From Actinocrinis sp035946395 (GTDB lineage: Bacteria; Actinomycetota; Actinomycetes; Streptomycetales; Catenulisporaceae): a stretch of 16,322 nucleotides of DNA. The DNA lies in assembly GCF_035946395.1 (NCBI RefSeq), contig NZ_DASYZI010000341.1:1-16322 (forward strand), given 5' to 3'. Shown here piece after piece: positions 6,586 through 13,697 of this stretch. The notes beneath the pieces are model-generated. The model was not told where the DNA came from. It ran no database searches and saw nothing but the letters and a program-made list of their open reading frames with translations. Each line of letters begins with the position of its first letter. The first letter of the stretch is position 1. Position numbers and translations under genes: made by a program.

Positions 6586-8636
6586 ACCTCGATTGACAAG
6601 TGCCGGATGCCCATCGCGTCCTTCTGGTGCTGTCCCTCGGGAGCCCGGCCCGGCACCGCGTCGATCCGCCGCAGCAGCCGGGCCCGGCGCAGCCGCCCGA
6701 CGGTCCCGTTGAGCACCTCGGCGGTCAGCGCGTGCGTGAAGCGGAACCAGCCGAGCCGGTGCGGGTCCTCCACCACGAGACCCGCCGCCATGATGGCCTC
6801 GACCAGCCCCAGCGCCGTCTCGCTGTCCACCGAGGCGGCCTCGGCGACGGCGTCGATGGGGAAGCTGCGGCCGGCGACGGAGGCCACCACCAGCAGGTCG
6901 GCCGCGGCCCGCGGAAGGCGGGCGACGCGGCGCAGCACCACCTCGCGCACCGGCACCGGGACCGGCGCGGTGTGCGGCTGCTCCAGCCGGCCCTCGCCGG
7001 CCGCCACCTTGATCAGCTCCCTGAGGAAGAACGGATTGCCCTCGGTGCGGGCCCGCAACGCCTCCGCGGCGGGCCGGCCCACCTCCCGCCGCAGCATCGC
7101 CCCGGCCAGGGCCTGGGTGTCCCGCACGTCGAAGCCGGTCAGCTCCACCCGCGTCGTCTCCGCGCGCGCGAGCACGGCCGAGGGAGCGGCCGCCGCGGTC
7201 TCGCCCGACTGATAGGACACGGCTATCAGCAGGCGGCCGGTCGGCACCGACTCGGCCAGATGCGCGAGCAGTTGCAGCGAGCCGGGGTCCGCGCGGTGCA
7301 GATGGTCGAGCACGATCACCAGCGGCGTGCTGCGGGCGACGTCGAGCAGGTAGTGCACGATCGCCTCGAACCGGCGCATCGTGGCGGCGGGCTCGGCCGC
7401 CGCGTCCGCGGGCCGCTCGGCGTCCGCGTCGAGCAGTTCGGCCACCGGCGCCGGGAGCGGACAGCCCTGGCAGCGGGCGGCGGCCGCGCGCAGTACCTGC
7501 TGCCACGGCCACAGCGGCGGCGTGGCCAGGTGCTCGGGGCAGGCGCCCCAGAGCACCGGCGCGCCCGCCAGGGCGGTGAAGTGCCGCAGCAGGCTGGTCT
7601 TGCCGACCGCCAGCTCCCCGGAGACCGTCACCACCCGGCCGTGGCCGGCCGTGGCGGCGGCCAGCGCCTCGAACAGCTGCCGCAGCTGCGCCTCGCGCCC
7701 GATGAAGAGCTCTGAGCCGGCGGCCGGCGGCTCGGCGGCCGGGCGGATCCGCGGCGGGAACGCGAGCGCGCGCGCGGTGGCGGGCGGGGCCGGCCGCCAC
7801 TCCAGCTCCGGGGCCTGATTCAGGATCTCGCGCTCAAGGTTCTGCAATGCCGGTCTGGGGTCGATTCCCAGCTGCTCGGCCAGGCGTTTCTGGTTGGCCC
7901 GCAGCACCGCCAGGGCGTCGGCCTGCCGCCCGGCGCGGTACAGCGCCAGGCTCAGCAGTTCGCACCCGTACTCGCGCAGCGGATGGGCCTGCACGAAGGC
8001 CTCCAACTCGGCCACCGCCACCTCGTGCGCCCCCACCGCGAGCAGCGCCGCGCAGCGGCCCTCGACGGCCGAGAGGCGCAGCTCCTCCAGCCGCGCCGCC
8101 TCCGGCATGGCCTGCGAGGTGATGGGCAGCTCCACGTATGCCTGCCCCCGCCACAGCCCCAGCGCGGACTCGAACTCGCGCAGCGCCTCCTGCGGCTCGC
8201 CGCGGTCCCACGCCTTCCACCCCGCGGTGGCGCGCTCCTCGAAGCACTGCACGTCGACCGCGGCGCCGCTGTCGATCAGGTAGCCCCGGTCGCCGGTGCG
8301 CAGCACCTTCGCGGGGGTCCGCGGCGCCCTGGCCGGCTCCAGCACCCTGCGCAGATTGGCCACGTACGCCTGTAGCGAGGTCACCGCCGAGGCCGGCGGC
8401 CGGCCCGACCAGAGCTCTTCGAGCATCACGTCCACCGACAGCGGTTGGCCGATCCGGCTGATCAACAGCGTGAGCAGGACGCGCTGCTTGGGCGTGCCCA
8501 GGTCCACCGGACGCCCGCCGACCAGCGCCTCGACCGGGCCCAGCGCGCGGAATTCCACCGGGCCTGATGGTGTGCCGTGTATCTTCGTCCGTTGTTGTCG
8601 TGGTTTGACCGGCCGGGTGGCTTCTGCATCAGTCAT
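6582..8636 (-). CDS. SARP-family transcriptional activator with ATPase domain
   Basis: A 684-residue regulator. Residues about 27-125 form the winged-helix DNA-binding domain of OmpR/SARP type (FRALGPVEAL, TPKQRVLLTLLIS, LQAYVANLRRVLEP, GDRGYLI). Residues about 126-270 are the bacterial transcriptional activation domain (BTAD). From 310 a STAND-type ATPase follows: Walker A GELAVGKT (340-347), Walker B VIVLDHLHRAD (440-450) and TEGNPFFLREL (531-541). It ends about 140 residues after the ATPase core, without the TPR array of full AfsR-like proteins. Walker B has His where family members usually have a second Asp (LDDLHWAD). ATG 8636 has only a weak GGAAG; no nearby in-frame ATG exists. No TTA codon was seen, so no bldA control is evident. 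It is probably the pathway-specific activator, divergent from the methyltransferase-prenyltransferase operon. Confidence 0.92.
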   Translation of the reverse strand: MTDAEATRPVKPRQQRTKIHGTPSGPVEFRALGPVEALVGGRPVDLGTPKQRVLLTLLISRIGQPLSVDVMLEELWSGRPPASAVTSLQAYVANLRRVLEPARAPRTPAKVLRTGDRGYLIDSGAAVDVQCFEERATAGWKAWDRGEPQEALREFESALGLWRGQAYVELPITSQAMPEAARLEELRLSAVEGRCAALLAVGAHEVAVAELEAFVQAHPLREYGCELLSLALYRAGRQADALAVLRANQKRLAEQLGIDPRPALQNLEREILNQAPELEWRPAPPATARALAFPPRIRPAAEPPAAGSELFIGREAQLRQLFEALAAATAGHGRVVTVSGELAVGKTSLLRHFTALAGAPVLWGACPEHLATPPLWPWQQVLRAAAARCQGCPLPAPVAELLDADAERPADAAAEPAATMRRFEAIVHYLLDVARSTPLVIVLDHLHRADPGSLQLLAHLAESVPTGRLLIAVSYQSGETAAAAPSAVLARAETTRVELTGFDVRDTQALAGAMLRREVGRPAAEALRARTEGNPFFLRELIKVAAGEGRLEQPHTAPVPVPVREVVLRRVARLPRAAADLLVVASVAGRSFPIDAVAEAASVDSETALGLVEAIMAAGLVVEDPHRLGWFRFTHALTAEVLNGTVGRLRRARLLRRIDAVPGRAPEGQHQKDAMGIRHLSIEV

Positions 8637-8681
8637 ATCGTTGGTTCTTCCAAGTCGGCGGCAGGAAGATGTAACGACAGG

Positions 8682-8695
8682 TCAGCGCTGATCAG
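8682..8695. promoter_or_regulatory. palindromic element overlapping a SARP promoter, candidate operator
   Basis: TCAGCGCTGA (8682-8691) is a perfect palindrome that runs into CTGATCAG (8688-8695). It shares GCGCTGATCAG exactly with 4742-4752 upstream of the PKS. On the minus strand it directly follows TATACT (8699 to 8694), a good -10 hexamer, so it would cover the transcription start of the SARP gene, a typical operator position. No good -35 pairs with that hexamer. Confidence 0.4.
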
Positions 8696-8746
8696 TATAT
8701 TGATACGATGGATGAACTAGCCCGTGGTCCCCGAATCATGGTCCTG

Positions 8747-8776
8747 ATCATGACTATCGTGGGGAGCGGTTGTCAA
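8747..8776 (-). promoter_or_regulatory. candidate SARP promoter
   Basis: On the minus strand TTGACA (8776-8771) is followed after 18 bases by CATGAT (8752-8747). The -35 is perfect and the -10 matches at four of six positions. The start of transcription would lie about 100 bases before the SARP start codon. A second -10, TATACT at 8699-8694, is closer but lacks a clear -35. Confidence 0.35.
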
Positions 8777-8825
8777 GAGCTGTGAGAGTGCTGATTCAAT
8801 GAGGCCGGTGGTGCGGCCGGGTCCT

Positions 8826-8854
8826 TTGATTTAGTTACAGAACACTGCCATATA
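8826..8854 (+). promoter_or_regulatory. candidate promoter of the methyltransferase-prenyltransferase operon
   Basis: TTGATT (8826-8831) and CATATA (8849-8854) are separated by 17 bases. They lie in the AT-richest part of the gap, just upstream of the GC-rich leader. Both are partial matches only. Confidence 0.3.
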
Positions 8855-8859
8855 GGCCG

Positions 8860-8932
8860 CCGCCAACCCGGCGCCAAGCCGCCGCCTAGTCCCGGCCAAG
8901 TCGGGTGGCGGATGATTTCCGGCGATGCCGGA
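8860..8932 (+). promoter_or_regulatory. structured 5' leader before methyltransferase 1
   Basis: Two possible stems: CCGCCAACCCG (8860-8870) with CGGGTGGCGG (8902-8911), 10 bp with one bulged A, and TCCGGC/GCCGGA (8918-8923 with 8927-8932), 6 bp with a 3-base loop. The first stem would bury the GG-rich sequence in front of the alternative start 8912. The second ends just before the GAAGGGA used by the ATG at 8957. High GC makes such stems easy to find. Confidence 0.25.
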
Positions 8933-8956
8933 CCGCAGAAGGGACTTCACGACCTG

Positions 8957-10033
8957 ATGACGCCTGAGGCCACGCTTGCGCGGTTCCGCGAGTACATGGT
9001 GGGACCCACCCGGTTCATGAACCTGCTGTCCTGTTTCGAACTCGGGATCATCGATGCGCTGCGCGCCGACCCCGGCATGACCGCGGCCCGGATCGGCGAG
9101 GCGGTCGGCGTCAGCCCGGGATCCGTCGAACAGCTGCTCATCCTGCCGGTCAAGGAGGGCTTCGTCACCTACGACGAGGACTCCGGCGCCTACTCGCTCG
9201 GCGCGATCGCCGACGTCCCCGAGGCCGACCTCAAACGGGCGCTCGCCTTCATGAACATGATCAAGGTCGTCCTGCTCAGGCAGATGTTCTATCTCTCCGA
9301 GAGCGCGCGTGCCGGCTCGGTCGTGGGCCTGAAGGAAGTGTACGGATTCGACGGCAACCTGTTCGGCGCCGTCGGCGCGCTCAAGGACGTGCGCGACGCC
9401 TGGATGGGGCTGGCGGAGGTGATGACGGCCAGCGTGTACCCGTGGTTCTTCGGGAACGTCCGGCTGCCCACGGGCGCCCGCGTCCTCGACGTCCTCGGCG
9501 GGAACGGCCTGGGCGCCGTCATGACCCAGCGGTTGACGGCGTCGGCGCAGCTGCGGGTGACGACCTTCGACCGGCCCGAGTTCGAGGAGGAGTGCCTGCG
9601 CAGCTTCCGGGACGCCGGCGTGTCGGACCGCTGCTCGTTCGTCGGCGGCGACGTGCTGGAGGGCATGCCCGCCGGTTTCGACGTCGTGATGGTCAAGCAC
9701 TTCCTCGACATCTTCGACAAGGACGAGGTGCTCAGGATCTTCCGCAACGCCAATCGGTCGCTGGAGGACGGCGGCGAACTGGTCATCCTGGTGGCGGTGT
9801 ACCCGGAGGACCTCGCGGACCCCACCGACTACCAGGCCGACTTCTTCCCGGCCTTCATCCTCGGCGGCACCATCGGGCGCGGCGGCGCGCAGAAGGTCTC
9901 GACCTACCGCGGCTGGCTGAAGGAATGCGGGTTCGAGGTCACCAGCGTGATCGACGACGACCCCTCCGGCCTGACGCCGGACGCCGTCCTGCGCCGAGCC
10001 ATCCTGCGCGCGACCAAGACGGCCACGGCCTGA
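8957..10033 (+). CDS. class I SAM methyltransferase-fold protein with altered motifs (paralogue 1)
   Basis: A 358-residue protein with the layout of family-2 O-methyltransferases: an N-terminal helical/winged-helix dimerisation domain (1 to about 110) and a Rossmann domain from about 170. Motif I is VLDVLGGNGLG (176-186) instead of the usual VDVGGGxG. The acidic residue after beta-2 is Asp205 in TTFDRP, and GGDV (230-233) supplies the next acidic residue. Where plant-type enzymes have catalytic His in H-D-W, this protein reads VKHFLDIF (246-253), putting Asp251 at that place by my alignment. It may be a C-methyltransferase, an O-methyltransferase with another base, or a non-methylating relative. 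ATG 8957 is chosen because it aligns with the start of the paralogue at 15403 and has AGAAGGGA upstream; ATG 8912 would add 15 residues. It heads the operon with the next two genes. Confidence 0.85.
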   Translation: MTPEATLARFREYMVGPTRFMNLLSCFELGIIDALRADPGMTAARIGEAVGVSPGSVEQLLILPVKEGFVTYDEDSGAYSLGAIADVPEADLKRALAFMNMIKVVLLRQMFYLSESARAGSVVGLKEVYGFDGNLFGAVGALKDVRDAWMGLAEVMTASVYPWFFGNVRLPTGARVLDVLGGNGLGAVMTQRLTASAQLRVTTFDRPEFEEECLRSFRDAGVSDRCSFVGGDVLEGMPAGFDVVMVKHFLDIFDKDEVLRIFRNANRSLEDGGELVILVAVYPEDLADPTDYQADFFPAFILGGTIGRGGAQKVSTYRGWLKECGFEVTSVIDDDPSGLTPDAVLRRAILRATKTATA

Positions 10034-10046
10034 GAGGAGCGGCGTC

Positions 10047-11042
10047 GTGACCGGCGACGAACCGACACCGGACCGGATTCTGCAACTCGCCAACGGTTAC
10101 TGGTCCACCGGCATCCTCGGCGTGGCGGCGAGCCACGCCCTGTTCACGCACCTCGAAGCGGGCGTGGACACCGCCGAGGGGCTGGCCGGCCGGGCCGGGA
10201 TCTCGCAACGTGGCGCCGAGGCACTGCTCGACGGGCTCGTCGCCCTGGGCCTGGTGGAGACGCGCGGCGGCCGTTACCGCAACACCGCGCAGGCGTCCGC
10301 CTTCCTGGTCGAGGGCCGGCCCACCAGCCTGACCGACTTCGCGCGGCTCAAGCTGGAGCACGCGGACGGCCTCAAGGCCCTGCCCGACGTGGTCCGCGCC
10401 GGCGCGCCGGTGAACGCGACGGTGGAGGTGGCCGACAACCCGCACTGGGAGAAGGTGGTCACGGCGATCGCCGCGCAGTCGGTCCCGGTGGCGACGGCCG
10501 CCGCCGGTCTGCTCCGGCTGGCGCAGGCCGGCCCGATCTCGATCCTCGACATCGGAGGCGGTCCGGGCGTCTACTCGGCACTCTGGCTCGCGCTCAATCC
10601 GCAGGCCCGCTCGACCCAGCTCGACTGGGCCCCGATCAACGCGATCGCCCGGCGGCGCGTGGCCGAGCGCGGCGTGGCCGACCGGTTCAGCTGCGTCGAC
10701 GGCGACCTCCACACCACCGACTTCGGCAGCGCGGTCCACGACATCGTGATCTACTCCAACATCGCACACCAGGAGGGGCCGCAGGAGAACATGGCGCTCT
10801 TCGCCAGGATCCGCGGCGCCCTCAAGCCCGGCGGCACGCTGGTCGTCAGCGACTTCATCGTCGACGACGACCGCGGCGGCCCGCCCTTCGCGCTGCTGTT
10901 CGCCTCGGAGATGCTGCTCAAGAGCAAGCACGGCAGCACCTGGCGCAGAGCCGACTTCCAGGCCTGGCTCACCAAGGCAGGCTTCGAGGACATCGCCTTC
11001 CACCCCACGCCTTCCCCCGCCACCCTGGTTCTCGCCCGGTAG
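10047..11042 (+). CDS. SAM-dependent O-methyltransferase
   Basis: A 331-residue methyltransferase with an N-terminal dimerisation/winged-helix domain (about 8-90) and a canonical SAM site: ISILDIGGGPG (164-174), Asp193 in QLDWAP, and the acidic pair in CVDGDLH (216-222). SNIAHQEGP (237-245) supplies His241 where methyltransferases of this group carry their His. Length is normal. It starts with GTG 10047 behind GGAG, 13 nt after methyltransferase 1, so it is cotranscribed, and is followed 20 nt later by the prenyltransferase. It probably methylates a phenolic hydroxyl of the naphthoquinone, though C-methylation cannot be excluded. Unlike the genes at 8957 and 15403 it has conventional motifs and is not close to them. 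Confidence 0.88.
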   Translation: MTGDEPTPDRILQLANGYWSTGILGVAASHALFTHLEAGVDTAEGLAGRAGISQRGAEALLDGLVALGLVETRGGRYRNTAQASAFLVEGRPTSLTDFARLKLEHADGLKALPDVVRAGAPVNATVEVADNPHWEKVVTAIAAQSVPVATAAAGLLRLAQAGPISILDIGGGPGVYSALWLALNPQARSTQLDWAPINAIARRRVAERGVADRFSCVDGDLHTTDFGSAVHDIVIYSNIAHQEGPQENMALFARIRGALKPGGTLVVSDFIVDDDRGGPPFALLFASEMLLKSKHGSTWRRADFQAWLTKAGFEDIAFHPTPSPATLVLAR

Positions 11043-11062
11043 CCCGGACGCTTGGAGGATGC

Positions 11063-11995
11063 ATGCCCGAGACCGTTGAGCCGGCCGACCTCTACTCGGC
11101 CATCGAGGAATCGGCCCGGCTGCTGGACATACCGTGCTCGCGCGATACGGTCTGGCCCGTCCTGACCGCGTACGCCGACGTGATCCCGAAGGCCGTGACC
11201 GCCTTCCGGCTGGGAACCGGCGCGCGCTACGCGGGGGACCTCGACTGGCGCTTCCTGGGCTTCACGCTTCCGCAGGACACCGATCCGTACACCGTCGCCC
11301 TCTCGAACGGCCTGATCGCGCCGACGGAGCATCCCAGCGGCGTCCTGCTCTCGCAGATCCGCGAACGCTGCGGCGTCGGCAGTTTCGGCGTCGACTTCGG
11401 TGTCGTCGGAGGCTTCAAGAAGGCCTACGCGTTCTTCCCTCCGGACGGCATGCAGCGACTGTCGACGCTCGCCGGCATCCCGGCCATGCCGCGGGGCGTG
11501 ACCGCGAATCTCGACTACTTCGAGCGGTACGGTCTCGGCGGCGACAAGGTGAACCTGTTCGGGATCGACTACCCGCACCGCTCGGTGAACGTGTACTTCG
11601 GCGGCCTGCCGGAGGAGTGTCTTGAGCCGAAGACCATCGTGTCCATGGTCCGCGACCTCGACCTGCCGGACCCCAGCGAGGCGATGGTGCGGCTCGGCGA
11701 GAAGGCGTTCGGCATCTACGTCTCGCTGAACTGGCAGTCCGCGAGGGTGGAGCGGTTCTGCTACGCCGTGATGACCCCGAACGCCGCCGCGCTTCCCGTT
11801 CCCATCGAGCCGAAGATCGAGCAGCTGCTGCGGGACGTTCCGTACTCCAGCGCCGACGAAAGGTTCATCTACTACGCCGGCACCTCGGCCGCCGGCGAGG
11901 AGAACTACAAGATCCAGGCGTACTTCAACTGGAACGCCCGGATGCTGAACCAGATGCTGCTGTCCGGTACCGGATCCGCCGACGAGCACGGGTGA
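11063..11995 (+). CDS. ABBA-fold aromatic prenyltransferase (NphB/Fur7/Fnq26 class)
   Basis: A 310-residue soluble aromatic prenyltransferase. It aligns end to end with NphB: a DLYSAIEESARLLDI start, DLDW (59-62) with Asp61 at the position of NphB's Mg-binding Asp62, GFKKAYAFFPPDGM (117-130) with the diphosphate-binding Lys pair, AMPRGVTANLDYFERYGLGG, and VYVSLNW- and YAVMTPN-like strands further on. NphB itself comes from the naphterpin cluster and attaches geranyl to THN-derived acceptors; relatives use farnesyl or dimethylallyl diphosphate. With THN synthase and IDI-2 in the same window the acceptor is most likely flaviolin, aminoflaviolin or a methylated derivative. Chain length and regiochemistry cannot be read here. 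ATG 11063 follows GGAGG. It ends the rightward operon and is convergent with the sigma gene, leaving only 18 nt and no visible terminator. Confidence 0.93.
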   Translation: MPETVEPADLYSAIEESARLLDIPCSRDTVWPVLTAYADVIPKAVTAFRLGTGARYAGDLDWRFLGFTLPQDTDPYTVALSNGLIAPTEHPSGVLLSQIRERCGVGSFGVDFGVVGGFKKAYAFFPPDGMQRLSTLAGIPAMPRGVTANLDYFERYGLGGDKVNLFGIDYPHRSVNVYFGGLPEECLEPKTIVSMVRDLDLPDPSEAMVRLGEKAFGIYVSLNWQSARVERFCYAVMTPNAAALPVPIEPKIEQLLRDVPYSSADERFIYYAGTSAAGEENYKIQAYFNWNARMLNQMLLSGTGSADEHG

Positions 11996-12013
11996 TGCGG
12001 TATGCGGCCGCCG

Positions 12014-12946
12014 TCAGGCCCAGGCCCGCAGCTTGTCGGGATTGAGCACCGCCCAGATCCGCTTGATCCGGTCACCCGCGACGTCGAACGCCAGCACCGA
12101 CACGGCGACGCCGCCGCGCCGGGCCACCAGACCGGGCCGGCCGTTCACCGCGCGCTCCTGAAGCACCAGGTCCGGCGCACCGGCCAGTCCGGCGAAGAAA
12201 TGCGCGACCTGCTCGGCGCCCTCGACGGGGCGCGGCGCGGCCCGGACCAGTCCGCCGCCGTCGCCGGTCGCCGTCGCGTCGGGGGCCAGCAGTCCCACGA
12301 GGGCGTCGACGTCCTTGGCTTCCCACGCCCGTTTGAAGGCCCTGACGATGCCGGCCCGCTCGGCCACCGGGGTCGCCGGGGACCGCGAGTCGCGGATACG
12401 GCCGCGGGCCGACGAGGCCAGCTGCCGACACGCCGCCGGGGTGCGGCCGATGATCTCGGCCACCTCGGCGAAGGAGTAGCGGAAGACGTCGTGCAGGATG
12501 AACGCCACCCGCTCGGCCGGGCTCATCGACTCAAGCACGACGAGGAAGGCCATGTCCACCGACTCGTCGAGGGTGACCCGGTCGGCCGGATCCGCCGGCT
12601 CGGACGGGGTGCCGCCCGGCCCGCCGATCCACGCGGCGTGGTCGGGCAGCGGCTCGGGGATCCACTCGCCCACGTAGTGCTCCCGCCTGGCTCGTGCCGA
12701 GCCGAGCAGGTCGAGACAGATACGGCCGGCGACGGTCGTCAGCCAGCCGCCCGGCGACGCGATCCCGTCTCGCTGCGACCGGGGCATGGCGTACCACCGG
12801 GCACAGGCCTCCTGCACGACGTCCTCGGCGTCGGTCAGCGAGCCGAGGAGCCGGTACGCCAGGTTGATCAGCCGGTGCCGCTCGCCGGTGATCGTGCTCA
12901 GGTCGGGATCGAGTTCGCCGAGCCCCGGCTCGGTCGCGTTGGTCAT
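12014..12946 (-). CDS. ECF41-type RNA polymerase sigma factor with SnoaL-like C-terminal domain
   Basis: A 310-residue ECF sigma factor. Region 2 spans about 24-90 (LINLAYRLLGSLTDAEDVVQEA, then GWLTTVAGRICLDLL) and region 4 about 130-186 (LSPAER-like motif, FAEVAEIIGRTPAACRQLASRAR-like helix). A C-terminal SnoaL/NTF2-like domain runs from about 195. The three ECF41 marks are visible: WIPEP (95-99), DGGG (229-232) and NPDKL (302-306). In this group the fused domain replaces a separate anti-sigma factor. ECF41 genes typically adjoin genes for carboxymuconolactone decarboxylase/AhpD-like proteins, oxidoreductases or epimerases; here the WrbA gene is divergent and an AhpD-like gene follows two genes on, which fits well. 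The ATG at 12946 has a weak RBS. Confidence 0.93.
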   Translation of the reverse strand: MTNATEPGLGELDPDLSTITGERHRLINLAYRLLGSLTDAEDVVQEACARWYAMPRSQRDGIASPGGWLTTVAGRICLDLLGSARARREHYVGEWIPEPLPDHAAWIGGPGGTPSEPADPADRVTLDESVDMAFLVVLESMSPAERVAFILHDVFRYSFAEVAEIIGRTPAACRQLASSARGRIRDSRSPATPVAERAGIVRAFKRAWEAKDVDALVGLLAPDATATGDGGGLVRAAPRPVEGAEQVAHFFAGLAGAPDLVLQERAVNGRPGLVARRGGVAVSVLAFDVAGDRIKRIWAVLNPDKLRAWA

Positions 12947-13029
12947 GGTGCGTCGCCTGACGTTTCACAGGGCTATGTCGTCGTACCGGTGAACCGAACC
13001 TTATCCCGACGAAGACGAGGAACCCGATC
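12947..13029. promoter_or_regulatory. sigma factor / wrbA divergent intergenic region
   Basis: This 83-base gap must hold the promoters of both divergent genes. TTTCACA (12963-12969) with CGTC at 12979 resembles the -35 and -10 elements reported for ECF41 promoters, but the 9-base spacing is too short. GAGGAA (13016-13021) is the RBS for the wrbA start. No firm promoter call is possible. Confidence 0.3.
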
Positions 13030-13641
13030 GTGGAAAGCGTGAACGTCGCAATCATCTACTACAGCGCCACCGGCACGGTGCACACGCTGGCCCAGGCCGC
13101 CGCCGAGGGCGCGGAGAAGGCCGGCGCGACCGTGCGGCTGCGCAAGGTCGCCGAGACGGCTCCGCGGGAGGCGATCGACGCCAAGGAGGCCTGGGCCAAG
13201 CACGTCGACGCCACCGCGGACGTCGCCGAGGCGAGCCTCGACGACCTGGAGTGGGCCGACGCGGTGCTGTTCGGCACCCCGACGCGCTTCGGCAACCCGG
13301 CCAGCCAACTGCGGGCGTACATCGAGGCCACCGGCGGGCTGTGGTTCCAGGGCAAGCTCGCGGGCAAGGTGTACTCGGCCTTCACCGCGTCCAACACGGC
13401 CCACGGCGGCCAGGAGTCGACCCTGCTGACGCTGGCGAACACCTTCTACCACTGGGGTGGCATCATCGTGCCCCCCGGCTACACCGACCCGATCCAGTTC
13501 AAGTCGGGCAACCCCTACGGCACCTCTGTGGTGGCGAACGACGCCGCGGGTGCCGAGGTGGCCGTTCAGGCGGCCCGTCACCAGGCTCGCCGCCTGGTCG
13601 ACACCGCCGCCGCGCTGAAGGCGGGCCGCGCCGCCGCCTGA
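13030..13641 (+). CDS. wrbA: WrbA-type NAD(P)H:quinone oxidoreductase (flavodoxin-like)
   Basis: A 203-residue FMN flavoprotein. The phosphate loop is YYSATGTVHTLA (10-21). The WrbA signature GTPTRFGNPASQLRAYIEAT lies near 82-101, followed by FQGKLAGKV and TAHGGQESTLLTL, and length is standard. It performs two-electron reduction of quinones to hydroquinones, avoiding semiquinones. In a naphthoquinone cluster it may reduce the pathway quinone, to prepare hydroquinone for methylation or prenylation or to protect the producer. GTG 13030 follows GAGGAA at about 8 nt; GTG 13039 is possible. It is divergent from the ECF41 gene and heads the operon running into the P450 (56-nt gap), so it is the likeliest direct target of that sigma factor. 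Confidence 0.9.
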   Translation: MESVNVAIIYYSATGTVHTLAQAAAEGAEKAGATVRLRKVAETAPREAIDAKEAWAKHVDATADVAEASLDDLEWADAVLFGTPTRFGNPASQLRAYIEATGGLWFQGKLAGKVYSAFTASNTAHGGQESTLLTLANTFYHWGGIIVPPGYTDPIQFKSGNPYGTSVVANDAAGAEVAVQAARHQARRLVDTAAALKAGRAAA

Positions 13642-13697
13642 TCCCGCCGCGCCGCGAACGATCCGTAAACAGGGCACACATGACACGGAGGTAACTC

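Larger units (their letters stand above)
8637..8956. promoter_or_regulatory. divergent control region between the SARP and methyltransferase genes
   Basis: This 320-base stretch holds no gene. It is more AT-rich in its middle (8680-8855) than the genes around it. It contains candidate promoters for both directions, the palindrome 8682-8691 with its extension to 8695, a looser GCTGATTCA (8790-8798), and two hairpins near the methyltransferase start (8860-8911 and 8918-8932). No convincing SARP heptamer direct repeats were found by eye. Confidence 0.6.

Noticed and set aside
8637..8911. SARP heptamer direct repeats upstream of methyltransferase 1
   Set aside because: I looked for repeated TCGAG-like heptamers at 11-bp steps and saw none convincing.
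8831..11989. Long minus-strand frames opposite methyltransferases 1 and 2 and the prenyltransferase
   Set aside because: Arg/Asp/His/Val-rich antisense artefacts; the plus-strand genes have good RBSs, tight spacing and full motifs.
12963..12982. ECF41 promoter (TTTCACA and CGTC) upstream of wrbA
   Set aside because: The 9-base spacing does not fit the longer spacing expected for -35/-10 elements; kept only as a remark.
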